A stretch of 64,000 bases of DNA from Blasia pusilla (Eukaryota; Marchantiophyta; Marchantiopsida; Blasiales): assembly GCA_050084515.1 (NCBI GenBank), contig CM114271.1, positions 21,514,001 to 21,578,000 on the forward strand. The letters are read 5' to 3'. Both the position numbers and the translations under genes were made by a program. Below, one piece after another: positions 1 through 9,243 of the stretch (the first letter of the stretch is position 1; the number at the start of each line of letters is the position of its first letter). Under the pieces are notes generated by a model, which was given only the letters and a program-made list of their open reading frames with translations, did not search any database and had not been told where the DNA came from.

Positions 1-1210
1 ATTAGAAATCTTTCAACCTAAACATATAGAGATGCAGTGAAACAGGAATCGTAGAAAAGGAGCTTCAGGTGAGAAGGTAGTCTTTCGAGAAGCAGAAGTC
101 GGCACATCAGGACCTCTGAGAGACTTTCAGAGATTGGATTGTGGCTGAAGGATTAGAAAGCATTCTGAAACAGTTCAAATAACTTTTGAGTTCATTGCAC
201 TAAAGAGAGGATACCAGAATTCTAAATAAAGAAAGCTCTCTTACCAGTAGCAGCAACCACACATTATATTCTAGAAATGCTATCTAAAACAAGTAGGTTG
301 GAGAAATTGCATGGCAAAGATGGACTCCATCTTACCATAGCCAAATAGTCATGAAATTTTATATCTTTTGAGCTTTAATGATTGGAAAAATTGTTGTTTT
401 GCGTCTTGAGGGATTATAAAAGTAATCAACAGGCGACCCCTCATTGTAATGTCCCTCCAAAAAAAGCACTAAAATCATCTTTACAACCCCAACTATGCAA
501 TCCTACTTGCCTTGAACCCAAATGTGGAGTATTTAACACTCATACCACCAATCCAAGTATCCTGAAAGTAGTCTTATAAACCTATAGATACCCTCTCATC
601 AAAATTTAAGTAGAAGGTTAGACCAACATCTAAGTCATTTCCATTGCAATCTCTCATCATATCAATGGAACTTTTTACCTTTTACTTCAGAGTGTAAGTG
701 TTTCAGATATCCATTATGGGGGCTAAAGCGAGCTAACAAATGGTTAACAAATGAGTTAACTTATATCTTTTGAAAAAGTAAAAACATTTTAGCCACAATT
801 CTCCACAATGACAATTGTGGAGAATAGAAGCAATTGTAATTCATAATAGTACATATAGTACTAACTTCTATACATTTATATTGGAAAATCTTACTCAAGT
901 TAGCAAGAATAAACAATAAGGGTGCCAAAACATACAATTCTATATCATTTGAAATGATCGCATCTAGCATACATTACCATCATCCAAGTAGGGGAAATAT
1001 CCTTGAAATATCTTAGAATTGACTCCAAAAAGACACAAAATAAATTAACCGTTTGCCAATTAACATGACAACCAACAAATTTTATGATATCTCTTTATGA
1101 CCCTCTAAGAGTCATTGAACTTCTCTTGCAACAATGCAAGAGCGTACTTCCTCTTGGAAGATCCCCTCAAGATATCCAACTGCGACATTCAAAATGGAGC
1201 CCATTTCTAT
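1..1210. other. AT-rich stretch without a recognisable gene
   Basis: Only short open frames occur here and none resembles a known family. No repeat, RNA gene or splice-consistent coding segment was recognised. It runs up to an LTR-like sequence that starts near 1211. Confidence 0.5.
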
Positions 1211-1668
1211 TATCACATCTTAGTATCCGATAGGTAGAGATCTATCGTGGCGAACTAAAAAAGCCAGCGGACTGTTTTTGAGTGTAGCTTTGTCCCGACG
1301 TGTCGAATGAGGTTGAGGATAGGTCTGTTGTGTCAAGAACATCGTTTCTGACAACTTTCCTGTTGGGTTCTTTCACAACCGGATGACTTGTTCAGCAGGT
1401 CACCACCCATGGTAAATTGTGCGCGCAGGTTACCGAGGGGGTTGCTATTTTTAGGTCTCATACCTATATAAGGGAGGAAAATGGCTTTCCCAAGCCATCT
1501 TTCTCATGTTGGGCCGTTGGAGGTTCATTCTTGCTCGGATGTGTGAGTTAGGATTGGTTACTTGCGTCTGGATTCCTTGATAGCACAGGGTGGACGAGGT
1601 TCGATATGTCGATGTAGATTGAGGAGAGGAGTTTTAGGCCGGGTGTGTCATTTTTACTCTTATTTTTA
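1211..1668 (+). repeat. LTR-like fragment, long-LTR family (copy 1)
   Basis: The segment begins with TATCACATCTTAG and matches two other copies in this window (9244 and 35333) through the shared blocks around 'gatctatcgtgg', 'cttcgtcccgag.tgtcgg' and 'ttttaggccgggtg'. A TATA-like motif (ctatataaggga) near 1465 is in the position expected of an LTR promoter. The first dinucleotide is TA, where the solo copy at 35333 has TG, so the end is mutated. The last ~115 bp of the family is absent here; the sequence diverges after about 1668. Homology to the other copies is seen directly; LTR identity is inferred from the flanked solo copy. Confidence 0.7.
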
Positions 1669-2349
1669 CTTTTACATGAGAAAGATACGAGGGGGCAGGG
1701 GGAATTCGTTGTTTGCAGGTAGGCAAGCAAGTTGCCTCGGTTGGGAGCTCTTGGAGGCGCCAATTGGCGTTTGCTTTGTCAATTTTTCGTTCGGAAGGCC
1801 GTGTGCGGAAGCGCTGTTCATGTTTCGTAGATTTCGTTGGTGCATATTGACGAGAACGAGTCTCCGAGTGTAGCACGGAGGATGGCGGCAGGAGTAGTGT
1901 CGTCATATAGCGGCAATGATGAGTGTAAAGGGGAAGGAGAGTTAGATCTTGCAGCTTTTGGGGGGGCTATTTAGTAAAAGAGCAACCAGGTTACAAGAAC
2001 CGGGTTAAGCCAAGCGTGAAGTTTCTGGCGGGGTTGGAGGAGAGTACCAGGTAGAAGACCCGGCGTATTCGGAGTCGCCACAGAGAAAAGGAACTGAATC
2101 GCGGTTGGAGGTCCAATCGCGTGAAGAGCCACAACTGCAAGTAGTCAAAAAGTTGGGAAGTTGAGAGTGAGAAGCGCGTGGCCAGGGGTTGAAGGAGCAG
2201 TACGAGGCGTGTAAGAGAATAATGATGCACTTTGATATAAACGTGTGATGGAAAACCCATCGGAAGTACAAAAGAGGGGGACTCAAAGAGTCAAAACCTG
2301 AAGGCTACAACAAGACCAGAAAAGGAAGAAGGGGGCATTCCCCCCCCTA
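1669..2349. other. Unassigned sequence between LTR fragment and LINE
   Basis: No coding similarity was recognised on either strand. It may be internal sequence of the LTR element or the 3' untranslated end of the minus-strand LINE that lies next to it. Neither can be decided here. Confidence 0.35.
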
Positions 2350-4138
2350 ATGACAAAACTCACCAACAGCAGAGACAATATCAACAACAACAAGAGAGCT
2401 ATGACTACTACTAAGTGGGCCTCTAGCTCCGGCGTCTCCCACAGCCTGAGCCCGCCGCAAAAGCCCATTAGCCTGGGCGCGCTGTAACGCTATGGAGACT
2501 CGCTGCCTACAATAGAGAATCGCAATAGCTAAGGACAACCCATTTCTCGATTGGAGATGATGGGCGCAGTCCGTAAGGAACGAGTCAAACCTCTCCCCCA
2601 TAGCCCCATACATCTCTATGGCCAGGGGGATGAAGATGTGTCCCTCGTGAAGTCGAATGTAGATATGTGTCTTCTTCACCGCCGCCGCCGCCGCCGCCGC
2701 CGCTCCTTGTAGCATTCGCCCTTGGGCCACCACTTGGCCTCGCACTACCTCTTGCATAGGATCTCTAACTACCACGTCCGCCACCACCACCTCAGCCTCT
2801 CATGTCATGTAAAGATAAGCTCGAATAAGGGAATCCCGCATGGAGTAGTGCCTCTCTCTCTGCACATGGAAGCCACTCTCCCAAGCAATACTGAACATGA
2901 TATCCTGCACTGCATCGTGAGTGGCGATCCTCTCACCCCCAACTGGACAGCGTGCCAAATGCACACCAAGTGGATCCAGGCTCCTGCAACACTCACAGTG
3001 TGTCGAACCAACCAACGATGGTTGGGGGAGGCCCAAGCAGAACCGCATCGCTGTAGTATAGGTAAGTGGTGCGATACGGAAAGCCGAGAGAAGGGGGCGC
3101 GCCCCTACCCATGAGCCTGCCCTCTTTCCGGAGCAAGAGCGAATACGGGCCCTAACCTCAATGGGGATATTCCCATCAGACATAGTGCCTCTAAAAACTG
3201 CCTCAAAGTGGGCTTCCATCAAGGAAGATTGGAGCCCAAACTGACCGGAGGTAACTAAGGAGGAGAAAGTGGGGAGAACGGCTCTGGCCTTAACTCGAAG
3301 GGAATCTCTACAAGCTGTGAGTGAAGAATGAAGTGGGAAAGAGCCATCCTCAACCTGGGAGACGTACTGTAGAAGGAGCGGTCTATCTCTAACCAAAAAT
3401 CGGGAGCAAAGGAGGGGTGCCACTGTGGCCCAACTCCCTAAAAAAGCGGAGGGCGCCACTAACCCAGTCGAGAGAAGACCTACTCCACCAAAAGAAATCG
3501 GCCAAGAGGCCTGTCTACGAGCTAACTCCCCCATGGGGCACTCTAAGGAGCCGGGTCCTAGAAGATCCCCAAACACCTGCATGAGCTTCCTATCAAAGGA
3601 TCTATATAGGGAAGAAAGGTGACTAGATGTCCAGACCGTTCTAGTGAGGTAACCAGGTCTACGAGCAAAACAAGAAGAGAGAATGCAAAAGGCGACTTGA
3701 GGGTCACGAATCCTCGTAAGATCATCAACAGGGGCTACGCAAAGATTAGCCGGACAAAGAAGAGAGTAAAGACACGCATGCCGAGAAGTGGCAGGAGTAG
3801 GAGAGAGGCGTTGTGATGACACAGGAGGACGCAATTAAGGCGACGGTGAGCTCCTTAGGGAGCCGTGACAAGGCACGTTGTAACTCGGGACAGTTGACGT
3901 AAGGACATGGCTCCCAAGGTGACGAGCATAGGGCAACGTGCCCAAGAAGCACGTAGGCGAGAGTAGAAAAGAGTCGAGAGTTTGGGGCGTAAATAGGTCC
4001 ATAGGAACACATGCCAAAATGGGAGACGAGAGCTAAGTTGGGAGTTGGCTGGGAGTCTAGGACCAAGTGAAAGGAACTATGGGAGACGGAGGCCGGGGTG
4101 GCTTGGTCAGACGGGTCCGAGATGTCGTGTGCATACAC
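2350..4138 (-). mobile_element. Decayed LINE (non-LTR retrotransposon), RT C-terminus plus zinc/endonuclease-like tail
   Basis: On the minus strand 3834 to 2800 is open for 344 codons and reads as the region after the reverse transcriptase core: a 'SFGGVGLLS' block, a 'CLGLPQ' block, then a zinc-knuckle-like CxCC...HLxxC cluster and 'GGERIATHDAVQD'. After one stop codon the next frame (2790–2347) continues with 'VVADVVVRDP', a poly-alanine run, 'FIPLAIEMYG' and 'YRQRVSIALQRAQA'. The order zinc cluster, R/HD-type motif, then (P)AD...D resembles the C-terminal restriction-like endonuclease of early-branching LINE clades, but the clade assignment is inference. Weak RT-like sequence continues to about 4138 in a shifted frame. 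No complete RT catalytic core is present, so the copy is dead. Confidence 0.72.
2677..2703. repeat. GCC trinucleotide run
   Basis: About eight to nine consecutive GCC units. On the minus strand they encode the alanine run inside the LINE C-terminal frame, so this is an expansion within the element and not an independent feature. Confidence 0.85.
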
Positions 4139-4248
4139 ATCGTTACAAAATATACATCGTTGTCACCGAAGACACACACAAATACGCACGACCCCATGCT
4201 AACTCATGGTATCCAAATAACGAAACAAGAAGTACCAAAATATCTCCA
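4123..4248 (-). repeat. Short LTR (126 bp), copy outside the main element
   Basis: It runs on the plus strand from TGTCGTGTGCATAC to AATATCTCCA and aligns along its whole length with the units at 4768–4893 and 27994–28124. The terminal TG...CA is visible. No clear target-site duplication was seen, so it may be part of a nested or rearranged structure. About 520 bp of unassigned DNA separates it from the next copy. Confidence 0.7.
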
Positions 4249-4767
4249 ATAAATCAAGATTCTATCTCTCTCAACACCATAGCTCTCAAATGTGTGCACT
4301 CTCACATGTCTCTTTCAATGTCAAACCAAACCCACTCTCCTAATGAGAGGCTTGGGTTACACACACAAGGCAAGCAAGACCATAGCTCCGCCGCCTCATG
4401 CCAAGAGGTTCAACAAAGAGAGAATGAGCTCTCAAGCTTTCTTTCCTTGAGGTATACCCCTCCCCTCTCCCAAGCTCTCTCCATGGTAACCTATGCTCCT
4501 AAGTTACCTCCTTGGCTCTTGACATGATGTAGGAGGTCAAGGGTCACTTACCAAAAATAAAAAGTCGACCATATACTCAAAATGGTACTTACCTAAAATA
4601 GCAAGTTCTTCAATATGGCTCCAAATGAGCCGAAATGAAGGGGAAACGTGCTCTCTCAGGTTTCTCCGGGCCTCAACAAGTCATTCTCGACCTTGTGAGT
4701 CTATCCTCCACTACTCGCGAAGGCGCTCTACTAAATCTCACCGATCTATCCTAAGAGACGTGACACT
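4249..4767. other. Unassigned sequence between two short LTR copies
   Basis: This stretch lies between two same-orientation short LTR copies. No protein similarity was recognised on either strand. It could be a remnant of a second element or a nested insertion. Confidence 0.35.
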
Positions 4768-4893
4768 TGTCGTGCGCATACTCATCGCTACACAACATAC
4801 ATCGTTGTCACCAAACACAAATATGAACACGCACGATCCCATGCTAACTCATGGCATCCAAACAACGAGACAAGATATACCAAAATATCTCCA
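4768..4893 (-). repeat. 3' LTR of copy A (short LTR, 126 bp)
   Basis: On the element strand it starts TGGAGATATTTTGG directly after a purine-rich tract and ends GCGCACGACA. It matches the copies at 4123–4248 and 27994–28124. The TG...CA ends and the adjacent polypurine tract support LTR identity. Confidence 0.8.
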
Positions 4894-4912
4894 ATCGCCC
4901 CCCTAGCTGGTG
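4894..4912 (-). promoter_or_regulatory. Polypurine tract (plus-strand primer site) of copy A
   Basis: On the element strand the tract reads CCAGCTAGGGGGGCGAT and abuts the 3' LTR. The same tract occurs next to the LTRs at 9121–9137 and, with changes, at 28125–28142, which supports functional conservation within the family. Confidence 0.75.
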
Positions 4913-5081
4913 GTTAAGTCCCTCTAACTCTAGATAGTTATCTATCCCTACCTACCATGACATAAATCTCTCGGACGCTAAGAGCAAGAAGGCCAAGTGC
5001 TCATGTGGCCCCATCGTTAGTCGCCTTCTTGTCATCCATCTCACATACACAAGTCGGAATGTAGAACTACCTACTCTATGT

Positions 5082-5216
5082 ACATCTGGGACACATCCAT
5101 CATCCTTGAGGAACCCTAGTGAAAGGTGGCGTCAAACATGCCATATGCCATCCTCTCGAATATCCATCATAGACTAGCATATTGGCTGCACCACGAGCAT
5201 AACCACACAACATACA
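5082..5216 (-). pseudogene. PHD-finger-like segment at the integrase C-terminus (copy A)
   Basis: The minus-strand translation shows CMLC, then about twelve residues later YDGYSRGWHMACLTPP, then PQG, an in-frame TGA, and WMCPRC. The spacing fits a C4HC3 PHD zinc finger: first CxxC kept, second CxxC changed to Y..Y (a TGT-to-TAT type change), His and the following Cys kept in 'WHMAC', and the last CxxC kept after the stop. PHD fingers bind histone H3 tails in many chromatin proteins. Here the segment follows the integrase C-terminal domain ('VLPSGVLLLEGRDG'), where chromoviruses carry a chromodomain. This copy could not fold normally. A second copy is at 28313–28447. Confidence 0.75.
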
Positions 5217-6135
5217 TCCTAAGCCTGCAAGAACTACTGCTAAGCTCGGATCAATTGTACCGTCAAAGTTTGGAAGATGACACGGCTCATAGTTACGCAC
5301 ATGGTCCTTCCAAACCATACCATCACGTCCCTCCAATAAGAGAACACCTGATGGCAAAACCTCACGCATTCTCAAGATGGTGCGCCTTGTAGTCACATCC
5401 AACGTCGTGGATGTCGCTGCTGCAAGTAGACATAGTCTCCCTAATGAAACCTCCGGATAGTAGGTCGATAACTCCCCCGCGAATAGGCGCATACCTCAAT
5501 GTATCCCGATGTTTCGAAATCGCCAAGTTCTTAAACGCCATGGGCATCACTCACCAGAACAACTCAGCCCTCTGTAAACATGCTCTCATCCATACATTAG
5601 GGTCATCAAGGTTCAACACCTCTCCAACATCTCTACGAATGGCCATAGGTAAATCTGGCTCACGGCCATAAAGCAGCAAGTACGGTGAGAAAGACGCTAA
5701 GGATACTTGCCCGTTGAATCTGTATCCCATCGCCAACCATGACAACGGGAGGTTCCAATCTCCTAGATTACCTCTCTTCATCGTCTGCACAACCCTCTCC
5801 GCTAGTCCATCCGCCTCTGGTTGATCTCGGAAAATGGTGCGGTGGTCGATCAATGCCTAATCATACAAGGCCTGAAACTCCCCGCAAAAGTCTATACCCT
5901 AGCCTGTCAACACCTTAGTTGGTGCGCCGTAATGACTCAGCACTCGATCTAGGAAGGCATACACTATTCCCTCACTCACTTTGTCAAGCAATGCAACCAA
6001 CTCTATCCACTTCGAGAAGTGCTCGACAATCACCAACACATAACGACTATGATGCTCCTTCAAAGGCAAAGGTCCTGCAAAATTTAAACTCCATCTATAA
6101 CCTAAACCCATGACCGGAAGTGGATAGCAGGTCGA
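5217..6135 (-). pseudogene. Ty3/gypsy-type integrase, core and C-terminal region (broken)
   Basis: The minus strand encodes MGLGYRWSLNFAGPLPL, 'YVLVIVEHFSKWIELVAL' and 'AFLDRVLSHYGAP' (6111–5899), then 'IDHRTIFRDQPEADGLAER' and 'WLAMGYRFNG...LYGREPDLP' (5853–5551), then the C-terminal region with 'VLPSGVLLLEGRDG'. These blocks are diagnostic of retroviral-type DDE integrases of Ty3/gypsy elements. The first catalytic Asp (usually W..DF.GP) is Asn, and the second (LTD.G) is lost at a stop near 5897, so two of the three metal-binding acids are missing. Stops and frameshifts separate the blocks. Integrase would have inserted the element DNA; this copy is inactive. Confidence 0.87.
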
Positions 6136-6419
6136 TAAGCTAGTGAGGAGCGCGGGAGACTCTTGGTGAGTTTGAGTGGTTGAGCGGGTGAGACAAGGTG
6201 ATGATCACAACGTTCTTCTAGGTTTGGGAAGAACATGGTAGTTTGAGTAGTAGTGGTGGTGTGACACGGAGTGGGGTGAGATATCGAGGGGTTTCTAGTG
6301 AGGAGTCACCTCAACTTCCATTCGTAGCTAGATTGTCATCACTACACAGCGGGCCTGGTGACGAGATTGCAGACGGAGGTAGCGTTACTTGGCAAGAGAT
6401 GGACGACATGAGCCATTGG

Positions 6420-7130
6420 GGCCTGCCTACCTTGTTGACCACAGTCAACGGTGGTCAATCATCGTGCCTCATTGCTTGTGAGCGACAAGCTGGATCTAGA
6501 ATGGAATCCACTAATAAATGGGATGGGCGCTCCACTCTCGCATACCACCTTCGGAACATTGCATGGGGCACCAAGTTGGTCCACCATATATGCATAGACG
6601 CGGGTGATGGGCTCTAGAACCTACACTCGCCGCATCCAAGAACATTGCTAGGCCGATCCAAGCACGCACCTGATGAGCACTCGTCACCATCCGTGATCTG
6701 GAGTCTCCTAAGATTGGCACATTCTCCAGAATGTAGGCTAGAGAACAAGACTGGTGCTCCTGCAATTGCCGTAAGACCCTCAACATCTCCCAACACAACC
6801 TGGACCGAGTGTCAGCCAACCTGCTGCCTCGTCCAACACTCGATTGGCGGTGACATGGCCAACCAGAAATAACCAAATCAATGGTCCCTACCCGCTCTAA
6901 GTCCTACGCCCCCAACAACGAAATATCCCTCGGTAGGGAACTCTGGTACTTCGAACATGGATTTGAGACAATAAGTCGGGAAAACATAGGCGTAACTGTG
7001 CCACATGTCGTAGTGAGACGCGCCTCGCAACATCATCACTCTCCACATACAGGTACTGTTGTACTCGCACTCCTGCCTACAAAACATCATCTAGCCCGGT
7101 GCTAATCCCTCCAAAGAGATCTAACACTCG
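6420..7130 (-). pseudogene. C5 DNA cytosine methyltransferase-like segment inside the retroelement (broken)
   Basis: Ordered methyltransferase motifs are readable on the minus strand. Motif I 'VLDLFGGISTGL' (about 7100–7127) would bind S-adenosylmethionine. A motif II-like 'YLYVESDD' follows at ~7040. Motif IV 'DLVISGWPCHRQS' carries the catalytic Cys codon at 6853–6855, motif VI is 'ILENVP' with Glu-Asn-Val at 6718–6726, and 'GSRAHHPRL' lies near 6600–6620. WTNLVP appears in the neighbouring frame near 6575, and a late block 'VDSILDP...DD.PPLTVVN' lies at 6430–6520. One in-frame TAG follows motif I and at least two frameshifts break the frame, so it is a pseudogene. Such enzymes make 5-methylcytosine in DNA. 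The segment lies between protease and integrase of the same element and has the same orientation, so it belongs to the element and not to the host. Confidence 0.85.
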
Positions 7131-7493
7131 AATATCCTTCTTCAGGGTACACCACACAATAGGTGTGATATCCAAGGGTGTCATCGTAGCACTCCTTGAT
7201 ACCTCGAATTCCTCAGACCCATCACACTCTGGTGCAAACGCCTCGCTCCACGCGGTCTGCACGTGCTTATCTGCCAATCGTCGAAGCTCCTCAGTCGAGC
7301 CCCACAACGGCACCTCTCCTCCATGGAATGATGCGACTACCATAACACTCCTCTCCATAGAAATGCCAGGAATGGGAGTATCCTCTACATGGACATGTCC
7401 CTCAATCAAATCACTAGGCCAAGTGACGGGACTGCTAAATGCTGCTAAGGTCGCCATCTCTCCTGGCTGTTGCTTGATCATTGCACCTGTGAA

Positions 7494-8041
7494 TCAAACG
7501 GGTAATGAGCTAATGCGCCCATCACATGATTGCCATCCTAGTGTGTAATTGGCTGACTCCTCCGAGTAATCTAGGGAAAACTTCATCGGGTATAACACTG
7601 TTCCACCAACCAAGATGTCGTAGGACTCTGCATCAATCACTATTGCCTTGGCTCGCACCACGGATGTCCCGGGCGAATCCTCACCACGACCTCCTGTCGG
7701 GTGATATACTGTATGGTACCTGCTCCACCCAAGGATGTCTATATCTGAAAAGGACAACGCTCCACCTCGACTCTCGTCAAGCCCAATCCTATGAATGACG
7801 CTTTCCCCAACATCAGGGGTTGCGCTCCTGAATCCAACAAGACGCGCTGCGGACTAAAAGCTCTACCTCCGGGACTCACCAAGTGGAAGACCGCTCCTCG
7901 TTTATCCAGTAACACAACATCATGAGAAGCCATGGCACGCTCTATCGCGGGTCTAGCGGGCATCTCCGCCATCCTAGCAGCCGTAGCTTGCCATGAATCT
8001 GACGTGGACGGCCCGAGCATCCGCTCCAAGGGCAAGTCCAT
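7494..8041 (-). pseudogene. Retroviral-type aspartic protease region of copy A
   Basis: The frame 8041–7739 contains 'RVLLDSGAQPLMLGK', a pepsin-like active-site triad in the form DSG with typical flanking hydrophobics (Asp codon near 7832–7834). The overlapping next frame (7757–7494) carries 'AESYDILVGGTVLYPM' and 'YTLGWQSCDGRISSLPV'. Retroelement proteases cleave the polyprotein. A frameshift separates the two halves. The same 'ESYDALVGSTMLYPL...WQSSDGR' sequence occurs on the opposite strand at 8540–8690, which identifies the deleted relative there. Confidence 0.75.
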
Positions 8042-8062
8042 CGCTTCCTCTGCAATCTCCTC

Positions 8063-8272
8063 TTAACGTGATGCAGGAACTCCAACTCCGCGCTCATATA
8101 GTGAAGCGGCCAGCCAAAAAGCCTCGGCGGGCGTACCCCCCAACGTCATAACATCGGAAGCAGAAAATAAAGGAGTGCGATACACAACGGTGGCCGCCCC
8201 CAACAGCGTGCTCGACACATGCCCCTCCTGAGCATCAACATTAGGAGTCCTCGTACTTGCTTCTCCCATCAC
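8063..8272 (-). pseudogene. Possible gag remnant of copy A
   Basis: A 69-codon minus-strand frame just upstream of the protease contains 'GGTPAEAFWLAASLYERG'. It is in the place of the end of gag, but no zinc knuckle or capsid motif is recognisable. The assignment rests only on position. Confidence 0.3.
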
Positions 8273-8399
8273 CCTCTATGCCTGCACACCAACAACATCA
8301 CCAACTCTCCAAGAACTCTGATCAGGACCCATCGATGGGGTCCTCATTGCCTCGGACAACGTGAAAGATTGAGGAAGCCTAGTCTATTTTCGGGCTTCC

Positions 8400-9241
8400 C
8401 CTCGTTGTGGATCCAACTCTGCGGCTCCTCTATTGGGGGCATATCACCCACGCAGTACATGACTCGACATGAGTTGGTGGTTAGACTCCAGCAAGAGCAT
8501 GAGTCGGATAGTGTGATGGTTTAGGGTCGGGCGATTACGACACCGACGGAGTCGTATGATGCGTTGGTAGGGAGTACAATGTTGTATCCCCTTGGGTTCA
8601 TTCTGGATTTTTGGGAGGAGAAGGTTTCTTATCGGCCAGGGTGGCAATCAAGTGATGGACGGGTGAGCCATCTATTGGTGTTTGAAGGGAATAGTGGTGG
8701 TTCGACCACGTGAGGATACAGTGACCACGTTGGTAACATTCATAGGTGTTGTTCGCTGATCATGAGGGTTTGGAGAGAGGAGCACACATGTAGAGGACAT
8801 TCTCGTAGCAGATAGTCCCACGGAGAGACATGTCAGGGTGGGTGTCTCTTCCCATGGTGCAGAGCTTCTTTATTGTTGTTGGAGATGATCGTTGAGATGC
8901 ATGGAGTGCAGATGAGCTTGTGAGGCAGGTGTGGAGCCGTGTCTATGTTTGGAGTAGGGCACGAGAGTGTTAGATCTCTTTGAAGGGATCAACACGGCGG
9001 GTTGCTGCAGTGTGGCAATGTTTCAGGGACGACGACACCAATGGTGCTAGATGTATATAGGATAGTAGATCATGTGAAGTACATAGGTGTTGACTATCTG
9101 GAGTTAGGGGGACCCAATTGCCAGCTAGGGGGGCGATTGTGGGGTCTCGATGTATATGTGTGAGTTGGGAAGATCGGTGTTGTGTGGTGTGTAGATGTGA
9201 CCAGCAATGTGGGTTGTGTAAGGATGTGTATGCGCACGACA
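8400..9241 (+). mobile_element. Deleted relative of the methyltransferase element, plus orientation (copy C)
   Basis: The plus-strand translation from about 8460 gives 'YMTRHELVVRLQQEH' and 'ESYDALVGSTMLYPLGF...WQSSDGRVSHLLV', matching the protease region of copy A in the opposite orientation. A 'SPTERHVRVGVSSHG' stretch near 8820 parallels the spacer upstream of the methyltransferase in copy A. Methyltransferase and integrase are absent. The 3' end is kept: 'ctatctggagttaggggga', the polypurine tract at 9121–9137 and an LTR end at 9138–9241. It therefore looks like an internal deletion derivative. Its junction with copy A, near 8330–8450, is head-to-head. Confidence 0.65.
9138..9241 (+). repeat. 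LTR end of copy C (104 bp visible)
   Basis: It starts TGTGGGGTCTCGATG directly after the polypurine tract AGCTAGGGGGGCGAT and ends GCGCACGACA. The same 3' module forms the last ~115–140 bp of the longer LTRs at 9244–9790 and 35333–35915. Whether this is a complete short LTR or a truncated long one cannot be decided. Confidence 0.6.
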
Positions 9242-9243
9242 AC

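Larger units (their letters stand above)
4768..8272 (-). mobile_element. Ty3/gypsy-like LTR retroelement with DNA methyltransferase and PHD-finger segments (copy A, broken)
   Basis: Read on the minus strand the order is: possible gag remnant (8272–8063), aspartic protease (8041–7494), spacer, C5 DNA methyltransferase-like segment (7130–6420), integrase core and C-terminus (6135–5217), PHD-finger-like motif (5216–5082), conserved 3' non-coding sequence, polypurine tract and a 126-bp 3' LTR (4893–4768). No reverse transcriptase or RNase H is visible; only about 300 bp lie between the methyltransferase and integrase, so either they were lost here or they lie elsewhere in the intact element. Many stops and frameshifts break the frame. 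The 5' LTR is not found; a head-to-head relative begins around 8400. Related fragments at 8400–9241 and 27994–28540 show that this is a family. Confidence 0.8.

Noticed and set aside
6243-6617. Plus-strand open frame of 124 codons
   Set aside because: It is the complement of the C-terminal methyltransferase region of copy A; the minus-strand motifs account for it.
7077-7481. Methyltransferase motif I as a host DNMT gene exon
   Set aside because: It is flanked on the same strand by retroelement protease and integrase, has no matching splice sites, and is followed by a stop and frameshifts; a retroelement origin explains it better.
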